This document shows, piece by piece, positions 28,137-38,034 of a stretch of 64,000 bases of DNA (positions are counted from its first letter, which is position 1; the number at the start of each line of letters is the position of its first letter). The stretch is taken from contig NZ_JASXSH010000020.1 of assembly GCF_030315745.1 (NCBI RefSeq), positions 1-64,000 of the forward strand, written 5' to 3'. Source of the stretch: Gordonia heveisoli. Its GTDB lineage: Bacteria > Actinomycetota > Actinomycetes > Mycobacteriales > Mycobacteriaceae. The position numbers were made by a program, and so were the translations under genes. Under the pieces are notes generated by a model. That model did not search any database and was not told where the DNA came from. It saw nothing but the letters and a program-made list of their open reading frames with translations.

Positions 28137-28250
28137 CGTCAGTCGGAATCCCCGTGTTACACGTCGTTATGACCGGCTATGCCGGCTCTGATGGTGACCC
28201 CCCGTCGGCCCATGAGCGCACCGGACGACGGCCGCGGGCCTCCAATAACC

Positions 28251-29051
28251 TTAGCGAGGCCTGTCCATACGGAAGGGCATGCCCTGTCTCGTCAACCGTT
28301 TCGACAGGTTGACCAGCTCAGATCGCTCTGATTCGGTCACCACGGCGACCCCGTTGCGCAGTGACAGCGCCGCCCACGTGAGGGGCAGGAGACCGGCCGC
28401 GGACGCGGCGGCGGCGAGTTCGCGGGCCTCGACCTCCGCACCGTCGGTGTTTCCGATCACAGCTTGTGCGGCCGCGGCGATCAGCCGGGTCTTGATCCGA
28501 TGCCGTGGCACCGGCAGCGCTTGCGCACGCTCCATCAGATCCAGCCCGGCCGCGGCATGGGCTACCGCGGCGTCCGGATCCCCGCTGTACATCGCGAGTT
28601 CGGCGGACACCCAGCGGTGCCGCAGCAGACCGCGACCACCCTCCTCCCACAGCGTCGTATCCCAGGTACTCGGGTCGGTGGCGGCAACCGGGGCGAGTTC
28701 ACCGGCTGCCCGATCGAGCAGTCGGCGAGACGCGCCGAAACGGCCGAGACCCAGATTGTCGGCGGCCAGTCCGACGACGGCATCGGCGAAGCCCGCCACC
28801 CCGGACGCCGACGCGAGCGCGCGGCCGTCATAGATGAGCGCCTGGGCGTGATCGCCCCCCTGTCGATAGAGCGAGCCGGTGGTACTCCAGGCCAGTGACT
28901 CAAGCTCCGTGTGCGCACGGGCACGCGCGCGCAGGCGAAGCGACTCGAGTTCACTGAGTGCGACGGCGATCGCACCACGACCTCCGGCCTCGACCGCCCG
29001 CCGCCAGCCCTCCCACAGGTCGCCGGAATCCCACCGACCGGCGGTATACAC
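28251..29051 (-). CDS. Rv3415c-like helical (TPR-type) protein
   Basis: 266 residues from GTG 29051, made of alpha-helical hairpins rich in Ala and Leu that resemble tetratricopeptide repeats (LSELESLRLRARARAHTELESLAW, WVSAELAMYSGDPDAAVAHAAAGLDLM). No catalytic motif or membrane segment. Position between sigD and whiB3 matches M. tuberculosis Rv3415c, which has no assigned function. The GTG has no ribosome binding site. A good GGAGAGG (29089-29083) instead precedes two in-frame ATC codons (29078 and 29075), so translation may begin there with a rare start, adding eight to nine residues. Confidence 0.75.
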   Translation of the reverse strand: MYTAGRWDSGDLWEGWRRAVEAGGRGAIAVALSELESLRLRARARAHTELESLAWSTTGSLYRQGGDHAQALIYDGRALASASGVAGFADAVVGLAADNLGLGRFGASRRLLDRAAGELAPVAATDPSTWDTTLWEEGGRGLLRHRWVSAELAMYSGDPDAAVAHAAAGLDLMERAQALPVPRHRIKTRLIAAAAQAVIGNTDGAEVEARELAAAASAAGLLPLTWAALSLRNGVAVVTESERSELVNLSKRLTRQGMPFRMDRPR

Positions 29052-29075
29052 GCGTTGCCGCAGTTCAGAAGTGAT

Positions 29076-29545
29076 GATCTGACCTCTCCAAAGTGGGCTG
29101 GATCACCCATTTCGTTTCTCGTTTGCGTGAATTTAACCAAGAGAAACAAACGTTAATTCAAAGGTCACGTCACGTCCAGATGATCTATTTATTTCAACCG
29201 CGTTACGTGACCGCTGCCGGTCCGACGACGAAAAGCGGCCGAGGATGTGCGTCCAGAATGCCGATCAATCGCAAAGTGCCCAGTTCACAGGCATTCTCCC
29301 GGCGCGAGCGCCACCCTGGGACCATCACCTACCACCGGTGTGATACCACTGCCATTCGAGCTAACGACCCGTTAACATTTCCGAGATTTTCACCCTGGTT
29401 CTAGGGCCTTTCGGCGGTATTGACTGCATTTCTCAGCCCCGCTTAATGTGATCGGTGTTGCCAGGGAGAGCAGTGACGAAGAGACGTTCCGAGTTCTTCT
29501 CCCGGTAGAGCGACAACCGTAAGACCTGACCAAGGAGGAGCCACC
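29076..29545. other. Long divergent regulatory region between the Rv3415c-like gene and whiB3
   Basis: About 470 bp without a supported gene, more A+T-rich than its surroundings. It contains a bulged dyad TGAATTTAAC / GTTAATTCA (29128-29160), a perfect GGTCACGT / ACGTGACC dyad (29162-29169 and 29204-29211) and TAACG-ACC-CGTTA near 29360. The whiB3 promoter lies at its right end. Open frames on the other strand here are antisense shadows. Confidence 0.7.
29420..29449 (+). promoter_or_regulatory. whiB3 promoter
   Basis: TTGACT (29420-29425), 18-nt spacer, TAATGT (29444-29449). Transcription would start near 29456, giving a leader of about 90 nt before the strong AAGGAGGAG (29532-29540) and ATG 29546. 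Confidence 0.6.
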
Positions 29546-29842
29546 ATGCCTGCGCCCAACACTCTCCCCGGACCCAACGCAGACATCTGGGATTGGCAGA
29601 TGCAGGGCCTCTGTCGCGGTGTCGACTCGTCGATGTTCTTCCATCCCGACGGTGAGCGGGGCCGCGCACGTGCCCAGCGCGAGCGCCGCGCCAAGGAGAT
29701 GTGCCACCAGTGCCCGGTGATCGCCCAGTGCCGTGAGCACGCCCTCGCCGTCGCCGAACCCTACGGAATCTGGGGCGGGCTGTCGGAGTCCGAGCGCAGC
29801 ATCCTGATGAAGCGCAGCGTCAGCCGCCGCATCGCCAGCTGA
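29546..29842 (+). CDS. whiB3: WhiB3-type iron-sulfur transcriptional regulator
   Basis: 98 residues. Four cluster cysteines C23, C53, C56 and C62 in the CX29CX2CX5C spacing, the GIWGGLSESER turn (about 74-84), and the basic C-terminus RSVSRRIAS. It starts MPAPNTLPGPNADIWDWQMQGLCRG, very like mycobacterial WhiB3, which binds a 4Fe-4S cluster, responds to redox/NO and helps control lipid metabolism together with the housekeeping sigma factor. Strong ribosome binding site AAGGAGGAG 5 nt upstream. Gene order (Rv3415c-like, whiB3, groEL1) is conserved. Confidence 0.96.
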   Translation: MPAPNTLPGPNADIWDWQMQGLCRGVDSSMFFHPDGERGRARAQRERRAKEMCHQCPVIAQCREHALAVAEPYGIWGGLSESERSILMKRSVSRRIAS

Positions 29843-29884
29843 CCCACGCGATCGCCGGATGCACCGGCATATCCTCACCTACGA

Positions 29885-29924
29885 CAGCGGGGCTGCCACT
29901 GAGATCTCAGTGGCAGCCCCGCTG
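29885..29924. terminator. Perfect 40-bp palindrome between whiB3 and groEL1 (bidirectional terminator)
   Basis: Arms of 20 bp, 29885-29904 and 29905-29924, are exact reverse complements, beginning CAGCGGGGCTGCCACTGAGA. It lies between the convergent whiB3 and groEL1 stops (42 bp and 18 bp away). There is no clear U-tract in either direction, as is common for actinobacterial terminators. Confidence 0.8.
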
Positions 29925-29942
29925 CTATTGGTCACGCCGTGA

Positions 29943-31556
<1,614 letters not shown>

Positions 31557-31592
31557 TCATTTCTCCTTGGGGCGAAAGACCGCGTTACGCAG

Positions 31593-31628
31593 AACGCCCC
31601 GGTGCCCGGTGAGGGGCGCCGGGGCGTT
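31593..31628 (-). promoter_or_regulatory. Stable hairpin between groES and groEL1
   Basis: Arms 31593-31607 (AACGCCCCGGTGCCC) and 31614-31628 pair over 15 bp with one G-T wobble and a 6-nt loop. It lies in the 101-bp groES-groEL1 spacer. It could attenuate transcription into groEL1 or mark an RNA processing point that stabilises the groES message. No U-tract follows. Confidence 0.65.
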
Positions 31629-31654
31629 GCGACACGCGAAAGTGTTCGCGGGTC

Positions 31655-31954
31655 TTACTTGCCGATGACAGCCAGCACGTCGCGTGCCGACAGGATCAGG
31701 TATTCCTCTCCGGCATACTTGATCTCGGTGCCGCCGTACTTGCTGTAGATGACGGTGTCGCCTTCTTTGACGTCCACGGGGACGCGGTTGCCCTGCTCGG
31801 TGACCCGACCTTCGCCGACTGCGATGACGGTGCCTTCCTGCGGCTTCTCCTTGGCGGAATCCGGAATGACCAGACCCGACGCGGTGGTCGTCTCGGCCTC
31901 GACGGCCTGCACCAGGATCTTGTCCTCAAGCGGCTTGATGTTCACGCTCGCCAC
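31655..31954 (-). CDS. groES: GroES co-chaperonin
   Basis: 99 residues from GTG 31954, which has GAGGA about 8-9 nt upstream; a TTG at 31969 is less likely. The sequence [29 protein letters not shown] contains the mobile loop, and [32 protein letters not shown] closes the fold. It caps the GroEL ring. First gene of the groES-groEL1 operon, under a CIRCE operator. Confidence 0.96.
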   Translation of the reverse strand: MASVNIKPLEDKILVQAVEAETTTASGLVIPDSAKEKPQEGTVIAVGEGRVTEQGNRVPVDVKEGDTVIYSKYGGTEIKYAGEEYLILSARDVLAVIGK

Positions 31955-32056
31955 GATGTGAGTCCTCAACTTTCGTCTGAGAAAGAATCTTCAAGTTCAT
32001 GGCCCTGGGTCCATTCCTCGTCGTCGCGGGTGAACGAGGTCTGTGCACAGCGCCAA

Positions 32057-32090
32057 CTAGCACTCTATACATGCGAGTGCCAGCACTCAA
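32057..32090 (-). promoter_or_regulatory. CIRCE (HrcA) operator over the groES promoter
   Basis: TAGCACTC (32058-32065), 9 nt, GAGTGCCA (32075-32082) fits the CIRCE element TTAGCACTC-N9-GAGTGCTAA with a change only at the arm ends. A promoter on the minus strand overlaps it: TTGAGT (32090-32085), 17 nt, TAGAGT (32067-32062). A further half site AGCACTC follows at 32082-32088. HrcA repression with heat-shock release is expected. Confidence 0.9.
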
Positions 32091-32107
32091 GGTATCCGGC
32101 TGCAAAA

Positions 32108-33601
32108 TCAAAAGTCGGCAAGTATCGCGGCCTCGCGACGCTCCCGCCGTTCCAGCGAGGCGACCACTACCGCGCCGACCAGTCCGACGACCGAGAGCCC
32201 GCTGACCACCCAGATCGCGGTGTCCATCCCGGCCAACGGTTCGCCGGGCACATTGGTCGACCCCGAGCTGGTCAGGATGGCGGTGACCACCGCCATCATG
32301 ATCGCGCCACCGACCTGAACACTGGTGTTGACCAGCCCTGAGGCCAGCCCCTGCTCGTCGTCGGAAACGCCGGAGGTGCCCTGTGCGGTGACCGACGGGA
32401 AGGTGACCGCGAAGCCGATGCCGAGCAGGATGATCGTAGGCAGCAGGAACTCCACATAACTCATCCCCGATTCGGCCCGCGCGAACCACAGGTATCCGCC
32501 GAGGAAGGCCGCGAACCCGACGATCATCAGCACCGGCGTACCGACCCGATCGAGTACCTGGTCCATTCTGATCGCACTCGCGGCGACGATCAGCCCGGCA
32601 GGCAGGAAGCCCAGCGCCATCGACAGCGGCGACCACCCGAGGGAATCCTGCAGGTAGAGCGTCACCACGAACTGGAAAGCCGCATAGCCGCCGAACATCA
32701 GCGCCCCCGAGAGATTGGCATGCACCAGACGCATCGACCGCAGGATGCCCAGCCGGACGAGCGGGTGGCGATGCCGACCCTCGACCACGACGAAAGCTAT
32801 CGCCGACGCCGCGGCGACCCCCAGAGTTCCCAGGGTGGCCGGGGCCACCCAGCCGATGACCGGCGCCCGCACCACACCCAGCACGAGGAGAAGTAGCGCA
32901 CCGGTACTCGTCACCGCCCCGGCCAGGTCGAACTGGGCCCACCGGAATGCACCCCCGGTGATCTTGGGGATCACCAACACCCCGGCGATCAGCAGCAGCA
33001 ACGCCACCGGGCCGGGGAAGCCGAGCGTCGCACGCCACGAGATCTCGGTGAGAAGACCACCGAAGACCAGTCCGAGCGAGAACCCGCTGGCACCGCAGAC
33101 CGTGTAGATCGACAGCGCCCGGTTACGGGCCGGCCCTTCGGCGAAGGTCGTCGTGATGATCGACAACCCGGCGGGCACGGTGAACGCGGCCGCGACCCCC
33201 TTGACGAAGCGCAGGGCGATGATCAGCCCGTTGAGGTCGACGACGGCGCTGATGACTGACGCAACGCCGAAAACGGCCAGGGCAGAGAGGAATACGCGCC
33301 GCCGCCCGAAGAGGTCACTGGCCCGGCCGCCCAGTAGCAGCAGGCCGCCGTAGCCCAGCACGTAGCCGCTGACGATCCACTGCAACTGACCCTGCCCCAT
33401 GTCGAGGTCGGCGCCGATGGACGGTAGCGCCACCCCGACCATGGAGATGTCGAGGCCATCCAGGAACAGCGCTCCGGCCAGCACGACCAGGAGCAACCAG
33501 GTGCGCGGGGTCCAACCCGACGCACTGGTGAGGTGTAGGGGCGCTTGCTCCCCCGCCGGATCGGCGTCGCGTACGGGCGACTCCGATCGCACGTTCGTCA
33601 T
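32108..33601 (-). CDS. MFS drug/proton antiporter, DHA2 (14-TM) type
   Basis: 497 residues from ATG 33601 (MTNVRSESPVRD). About 14 membrane helices, with the DHA2 features LDGLDISMVGVALPSIGADL in helix 1 and the loop 2-3 motif GGRASDLFGRRRVF. It probably exports a toxic compound, substrate unknown. It is divergent from a MarR-family repressor gene with a perfect dyad between them, the standard arrangement for a drug-inducible efflux pair. The pair is inserted between groES and tsaD, which are adjacent in M. tuberculosis, so it is an accessory insertion by comparison. An in-frame start at 33649 would overlap the promoter. Confidence 0.9.
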   Translation of the reverse strand: MTNVRSESPVRDADPAGEQAPLHLTSASGWTPRTWLLLVVLAGALFLDGLDISMVGVALPSIGADLDMGQGQLQWIVSGYVLGYGGLLLLGGRASDLFGRRRVFLSALAVFGVASVISAVVDLNGLIIALRFVKGVAAAFTVPAGLSIITTTFAEGPARNRALSIYTVCGASGFSLGLVFGGLLTEISWRATLGFPGPVALLLLIAGVLVIPKITGGAFRWAQFDLAGAVTSTGALLLLVLGVVRAPVIGWVAPATLGTLGVAAASAIAFVVVEGRHRHPLVRLGILRSMRLVHANLSGALMFGGYAAFQFVVTLYLQDSLGWSPLSMALGFLPAGLIVAASAIRMDQVLDRVGTPVLMIVGFAAFLGGYLWFARAESGMSYVEFLLPTIILLGIGFAVTFPSVTAQGTSGVSDDEQGLASGLVNTSVQVGGAIMMAVVTAILTSSGSTNVPGEPLAGMDTAIWVVSGLSVVGLVGAVVVASLERRERREAAILADF

Positions 33602-33632
33602 CACTTCGGTAGTTGTGTGTGCCACCCGGCCA

Positions 33633-33667
33633 ACTATATGCATACGCATGGGTTGCGTCTACATCTA
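33633..33667 (-). promoter_or_regulatory. Likely MFS gene promoter
   Basis: Minus strand: TAGACG (33667-33662 region) about 17 nt before TATAGT (33638-33633). The -35 match is weak. The operator dyad lies directly upstream and touches this -35 element. Confidence 0.35.
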
Positions 33668-33696
33668 TTTCTTATGCATAAGATGCATAAGAAATA
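33666..33696. promoter_or_regulatory. Perfect 14-bp inverted repeat, probable MarR operator
   Basis: TATTTCTTATGCAT (33666-33679), AAG, ATGCATAAGAAATA (33683-33696) form exact inverted arms. Further TGCATA copies occur at 33639-33644 and around 33705 and 33720. It lies midway between the divergent MFS (33601) and marR (33754) starts, so it most likely binds the MarR protein and controls both genes. Confidence 0.85.
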
Positions 33697-33753
33697 TCTC
33701 CTACTGCATAAATTTCGATTGCATACCCGTGCCGGCGCACATAGAATGCGGCC

Positions 33754-34224
33754 ATGAGCAGCGCTGCGTTCGACCACGACGACCTCGCTGCGTCCGACCA
33801 CGACGACCTCGCTGCCGCCTGGCACGACCTGTCGGTGAGCTACCACCGCGTACTGTGCTCCCTCGACCGCGAGCTCGAAGCCCGCCACCAGCTGTCCTCC
33901 AGCGAGTTCGAGGTCCTGGAATTACTCTGGACCGCCGACGACCACCAGCGCCGGATGAGCGATCTCGCCGACAACGTGCACCTGAGTCAGAGCGCACTAT
34001 CGCGTGTCGTCGCCCGTCTGGAACGCGACGGCCTTGTCGAACGCACACTCTGCGTCAGCGATCGCCGTGCCGTGTTCGCAGCACTGACCGAGGCCGGCGT
34101 CGAGCGCTACGGTCAGGCACGCCCCACCCAGCGCAGCGTCCTGGCTGAGCTGTCCGGCGGATGCCCGCAGATGCTCGTCGAACTGACCCGCGAGGAACAC
34201 GCGGACGCAGACGCTCAGAGCTGA
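33754..34224 (+). CDS. MarR-family transcriptional repressor
   Basis: 156 residues. Winged helix: helices [45 protein letters not shown] (recognition helix [18 protein letters not shown]) and wing [14 protein letters not shown]. The N-terminus contains the duplicated segment [15 protein letters not shown], encoded by a near-perfect 24-bp direct repeat. It likely represses the divergent MFS gene and itself. Its stop region overlaps the convergent tsaD stop by 10 bp. Confidence 0.92.
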   Translation: MSSAAFDHDDLAASDHDDLAAAWHDLSVSYHRVLCSLDRELEARHQLSSSEFEVLELLWTADDHQRRMSDLADNVHLSQSALSRVVARLERDGLVERTLCVSDRRAVFAALTEAGVERYGQARPTQRSVLAELSGGCPQMLVELTREEHADADAQS

Positions 34225-35261
34225 CTGACCTGAACCGACATCCCCGGATCGGTGGCCACCGTCAGCGGCGACGGATCCGCACCGCCCGCGATGACATGCG
34301 CCCCCAGGGTCGCGATCATCACCCCATTGTCGGTGCACAACCGAGGTTTCGGCACGCGCAGCGTGATTCCAGCTGCCGCACAACGCTCTTCGGCAAGTGA
34401 GCGGATACGCGAATTGGCTGTCGCGCCGCCCCCGAGCACGAGCGTGTCCACGTCGAGGTCCGTGCAGGCGCGAATCGCCTTCATCGTCAGCACGTCGGCG
34501 ACCGCCTCTTGGAACGACGCCGCGACGTCGGCGATCGGCACCTCACGCCCGTTGCGTTCGCAGTGTTCGACATGCCGGGCCACGGCGGTCTTGAGCCCGC
34601 TGAAGGAGAAGTCGTAGCGCGCATCCTGCGGCCTGATCATCCCTCGCGGGAAAGCGATCGCGTGCGGATCGCCCTCGCGCGCAGCCCGATCGAGAGCCGG
34701 ACCACCGGGGAAACCGAGATCCAGCAGCCGGGCCACCTTGTCGAAGGCCTCCCCCGCAGCGTCATCGACGGTGGTGCCGAGTTCGACGATCGGCCGCGCC
34801 AGATCGGTGACGTGCAGCAGATGGGTGTGGCCGCCGGACACCAGCAGTGCAACACATTCGGGCATCGGACCGTGTTCGAGGGTGTCCACCGCGACGTGGC
34901 CACCCAGGTGGTTCATCGCGTACAGCGGCACATCCCAGGCCAGCGAATATGCCTTCGCCGCCGCCGCACCGACGAGCAACGCACCGGCCAGACCCGGTCC
35001 GATGGTCACCGCGATGGCGTCGGGACGGTCGATCCCGGCGGCCTCCCGTGCGCGCTGCATGGTCGGCACGATCGCCTCCAGGTGGGCGCGTGAGGCGATC
35101 TCGGGGACCACCCCGCCGAACCGGGCGTGCTCGTCGACGCTGGAGGCCACCTCATCGGCGAGCAGCGTCGCCGATCCCCCGCCGGTGTCGTCGGACGGAT
35201 CCCATCGGACGATGCCGACACCCGTTTCGTCGCAGGAACTCTCGATGCCCATCACGATCAT
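34215..35261 (-). CDS. tsaD: tRNA N6-threonylcarbamoyladenosine transferase TsaD
   Basis: 348 residues. Starts [18 protein letters not shown]; the metal-binding pair is in [11 protein letters not shown], with VSGGHTHLL and a C-terminal [18 protein letters not shown]. TsaD joins threonylcarbamate to A37 of ANN-decoding tRNAs with TsaB and TsaE, all encoded in this operon. ATGA overlap with the rimI stop fixes the start at 35261; a longer in-frame start would run through rimI. Last gene of the alr operon. Confidence 0.96.
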   Translation of the reverse strand: MIVMGIESSCDETGVGIVRWDPSDDTGGGSATLLADEVASSVDEHARFGGVVPEIASRAHLEAIVPTMQRAREAAGIDRPDAIAVTIGPGLAGALLVGAAAAKAYSLAWDVPLYAMNHLGGHVAVDTLEHGPMPECVALLVSGGHTHLLHVTDLARPIVELGTTVDDAAGEAFDKVARLLDLGFPGGPALDRAAREGDPHAIAFPRGMIRPQDARYDFSFSGLKTAVARHVEHCERNGREVPIADVAASFQEAVADVLTMKAIRACTDLDVDTLVLGGGATANSRIRSLAEERCAAAGITLRVPKPRLCTDNGVMIATLGAHVIAGGADPSPLTVATDPGMSVQVSQL

Positions 35262-35764
35262 GCCGGGCCCTCCTCGCTGTACTGCCGTCCCGACCGTGGG
35301 GCTCGGATCATCGTGTACGCGTCCGCACCCGACGGCTGATAGTAGTTGCGCCGAATCCCTGAGGTGGCGAACCCGTGCTGTGAATACAGGGTGATCGCGG
35401 GCTCGTTGTCGGTCCGCACCTCCAGGTACACCGGCGCGTCGCATTCGTCGGCGATCGCCAGCATGGCCGCCAGCAACGCTCGACCCAGTCCCCGGCCGCG
35501 GAACTCCGGGACCACCGCGATGGTGTGAATCTCGCATTCGTACTCGGCCGGCTGCCCGAGAGTGGAGACACCCGCGTACCCCACGACCTCACCGCCGGCC
35601 TCGACGCGCGCGGCGAAATACGTGTTGTAGGGCGCGTTGAGTTCGGCCCGGAACGCCGACGCCGGCCACGGCGAGTCCTCGGCGAACATCTCCCGTTCCA
35701 GTGCGGCGCATCGGGGGATGTCCCCATAGGTGAGTGCGTCGATGACCCCGTGTGGCCCGCTCAC
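35258..35764 (-). CDS. rimI: Ribosomal protein S18-alanine N-acetyltransferase RimI (GNAT)
   Basis: 168 residues from GTG 35764, overlapping the tsaB stop as GTGA. GNAT fold with acetyl-CoA loop [10 protein letters not shown] and the preceding strand [22 protein letters not shown] and [12 protein letters not shown] are family-typical. RimI acetylates protein N-termini, classically S18. It is commonly linked to tsaB and tsaD. Confidence 0.92.
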   Translation of the reverse strand: MSGPHGVIDALTYGDIPRCAALEREMFAEDSPWPASAFRAELNAPYNTYFAARVEAGGEVVGYAGVSTLGQPAEYECEIHTIAVVPEFRGRGLGRALLAAMLAIADECDAPVYLEVRTDNEPAITLYSQHGFATSGIRRNYYQPSGADAYTMIRAPRSGRQYSEEGPA

Positions 35765-36480
35765 ACCGCCCCCGCCGCTTTCGGTTCGATCGGCTTGCGC
35801 GGCTTGCGTTCCACCGCATCCGGTCGCCGCAGATACAGCGGCACGAGGGGTTCGGGGGTCACACCGTCGAGGACGGCCCGGGCCGCCACCGTCGCGAGCC
35901 CGGCGACCGTGGGCACCGTGACGAGCGGGGTGCCGCCGGTCCAGCCGACCAGCGCCAGCTGTGCCGGCGAGCCACCGGCCGCATCGAGGTCGACACCGGT
36001 GAGCGTCTGCGCCACCGTGGCAGGCGCCTGCACCTCGGGTCCGACGACCCGCTCGCCGTCGCGGTACAACGCCCAGTACACCTCGCGGCGACGGGCGTCG
36101 GTCACGGCGATGACCGTGGCGGAATCCGGCTGGGCCGCAACGGTGTCCGAAGCGATCGCATCGAGCGAGCACACGCCGTGGGCGGGAATCGACAGGGCGT
36201 CGGCAAAGGCCGCCCCGGTCGCCATCCCCACCCGCAGCCCGGTGAACGGACCGGGTCCGGTACCGGTGACGACGGCGTCGAGTTCGCTGCGGGCAACGCC
36301 GGATTCGGCCAGGCATTCGGCCATCAGGGTGGTCAGCAGTTCGGCATGACGACGATGGTCGGCGACCGTCCGTTCCGCGAGCACCCGGATCCCGGTCTCG
36401 GCGATCTCGGCGATCCCGGTGACCACCGCGTCGGTCGCCGTGTCGACGATCAGGACACGCTTGCGCCCATCACTGCTCAT
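35761..36480 (-). CDS. tsaB: t6A biosynthesis protein TsaB
   Basis: 239 residues from ATG 36480 (MSSDGRKRVLIVDTATDAVV); ATG 36486 is also possible. ASKHA-fold half like TsaD but without metal ligands; GTGPGPFTGLRVGMATGAAFADAL is the family signature. TsaB pairs with TsaD as an inactive paralogue needed for complex formation. The start lies inside the 3' end of tsaE (11-nt overlap) and the stop overlaps rimI. Confidence 0.95.
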   Translation of the reverse strand: MSSDGRKRVLIVDTATDAVVTGIAEIAETGIRVLAERTVADHRRHAELLTTLMAECLAESGVARSELDAVVTGTGPGPFTGLRVGMATGAAFADALSIPAHGVCSLDAIASDTVAAQPDSATVIAVTDARRREVYWALYRDGERVVGPEVQAPATVAQTLTGVDLDAAGGSPAQLALVGWTGGTPLVTVPTVAGLATVAARAVLDGVTPEPLVPLYLRRPDAVERKPRKPIEPKAAGAV

Positions 36481-36916
36481 GTTCATCCACCCATTCCCAT
36501 TCGGCATGTCGCACATCGGAATCCGGATCCCGACGAAGACGGACGATCAGATGCCGGTCGGTCAGACGTTCCACCACGCCCTCACCCCACTCGACCACCA
36601 CGACGGTGTCGTCGAGGTCGGTGTCGAGGTCGAGCGCATCGAGTTCGTCGAGGCCACCGAGCCGATAGGCATCCACATGCACCATCCCCGGCCGTCCCGG
36701 CGTCTGCGGACGATGCTCGCGGGCGATGATGAAGGTCGGCGAGGTGACCCGGCCGGCGACACCCAGTCCGGCCCCGATACCCCGAGCGAGCGCGGTCTTA
36801 CCCGCGCCGAGCGGACCGTCGAGGATCACCAGATCACCGGCCCGCAGGTCGGCGGCCAGTTCGGCGCCGAGCGCCTCGGTGTCGGCGACGTCGGGCAGTT
36901 CGCGGCGGGTCGTCAT
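36470..36916 (-). CDS. tsaE: t6A biosynthesis ATPase TsaE
   Basis: 148 residues from ATG 36916, which overlaps the hydrolase stop (ATGA); an upstream ATG at 36934 is less likely. P-loop LDGPLGAGKTALARGIGAGLG, then SPTFIIARE and the VVVVEWGEGV region. TsaE drives turnover of the TsaD-TsaB complex. The normal length is 140-160 residues. Confidence 0.95.
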   Translation of the reverse strand: MTTRRELPDVADTEALGAELAADLRAGDLVILDGPLGAGKTALARGIGAGLGVAGRVTSPTFIIAREHRPQTPGRPGMVHVDAYRLGGLDELDALDLDTDLDDTVVVVEWGEGVVERLTDRHLIVRLRRDPDSDVRHAEWEWVDEHEQ

Positions 36917-38034
36917 CGCGTGCTCCGTTTCCACCAGCGTTCTCGCGGTGCCGGCGCGGCCACCCGCGCCCGATCGACGAGATCGGCGATCGCGTCGGTG
37001 ACCAGTTCCGGCTGTTCCATCAGCACCATGTGCCCGGCACCCTTGACGACCACCAGCCGCGAATCGGTGCCGAACTGCGCAAACATGTTCACCGAGTTCG
37101 GCAACGGCGTCAGCCGGTCCCGATCGCCGCAGACGACGACGGTGGGAACCTGTGCCAGAGTCGGCAGCGCGGTCGACTCGTCATGGGTCTCCAGCGCGTG
37201 CAGGAAGTTGACCAGGGTGTCGATCGGCGTGTTCTGGATCATCTTCTCGACGGCACGCCCCACCGCCGGGCTGTAGAAGCCCGGACCGAAACTCGCCGCG
37301 ACGAGTACCGGTTCGAGTGCTTGCCGGGTGATGCCGCGGCCGGCCTGCACCAGGCGCGGCGCCCTGCGCACCGACACCCGGAAGGCGCCGACGACCGGAT
37401 TGTGCAGTCCCTCACCGAGTCCGGCCTCGGTGATGCCGCGCGCCGCGGTGGCGACCAGTGCCACACCGGCGATCGGCCCGGACGCGGTGAACAGGCCCGG
37501 ATGTCTGCGGGCCAGCGCCATCAACGCCATCCCACCCATCGAATGCCCGACCAGCACCACCGGCCCGGACGGGGCGGTCGCCGCGATCACCGCGGCCACG
37601 TCGTCGGCGAGCTGACCGACGGTACAGGTGTCGTCGGGGGCCGGGTCGCTCTTGCCGTGGCCCCGATGATCGAAGAAGACCATTCGGATGTCGCGGTCGG
37701 CCCATTCGGCGGCCAGCTGTTCACGCTGGAAGTGCCACGCCGCCATGCGAAGACTGAACCCGTGCACGAAGACGACCGTCAGAGCCGGTTGTCCGCCGTC
37801 GGCCACCGCACCCAGGTCGACGGTACGGACCGCCAGGTCGAGGCCGTCGGCGGTGGTGACGGTCCGCGGGTCGCCGTCATAGGTCGCGGTGAAGTCGATG
37901 TCGGCGAACGGATCGGTCCGGCCGGTGACGCGTCTGCGGGCCATGTTGCGGGCCGCCCCGGCCACCGCGACACCCCCGAGTGCCGCGACCCCGGCGACAC
38001 CCGCGAGTAGCCCGACCCGCCCCGAGTTCTCCAC
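36913..38034 (-). CDS. Alpha/beta hydrolase with N-terminal membrane anchor
   Basis: 373 residues. An N-terminal hydrophobic helix (VGLLAGVAGVAALGGVAVAGAA) suggests a membrane anchor or signal peptide. The hydrolase core has the oxyanion region VVFVHGFSLR, nucleophile GHSMGG, acid VCGDRDRLTPL and histidine GAGHMVLME. The substrate is unknown; lipase/esterase-like proteins at this position between alr and tsaE are usual in Mycobacteriales. GTG start overlaps the alr TAG stop. Confidence 0.88.
   Translation of the reverse strand: MENSGRVGLLAGVAGVAALGGVAVAGAARNMARRRVTGRTDPFADIDFTATYDGDPRTVTTADGLDLAVRTVDLGAVADGGQPALTVVFVHGFSLRMAAWHFQREQLAAEWADRDIRMVFFDHRGHGKSDPAPDDTCTVGQLADDVAAVIAATAPSGPVVLVGHSMGGMALMALARRHPGLFTASGPIAGVALVATAARGITEAGLGEGLHNPVVGAFRVSVRRAPRLVQAGRGITRQALEPVLVAASFGPGFYSPAVGRAVEKMIQNTPIDTLVNFLHALETHDESTALPTLAQVPTVVVCGDRDRLTPLPNSVNMFAQFGTDSRLVVVKGAGHMVLMEQPELVTDAIADLVDRARVAAPAPRERWWKRSTR

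Noticed and set aside
29390..29878. Minus-strand open frame opposite whiB3
   Set aside because: No recognisable motifs; it covers the whiB3 promoter and coding region in antisense.
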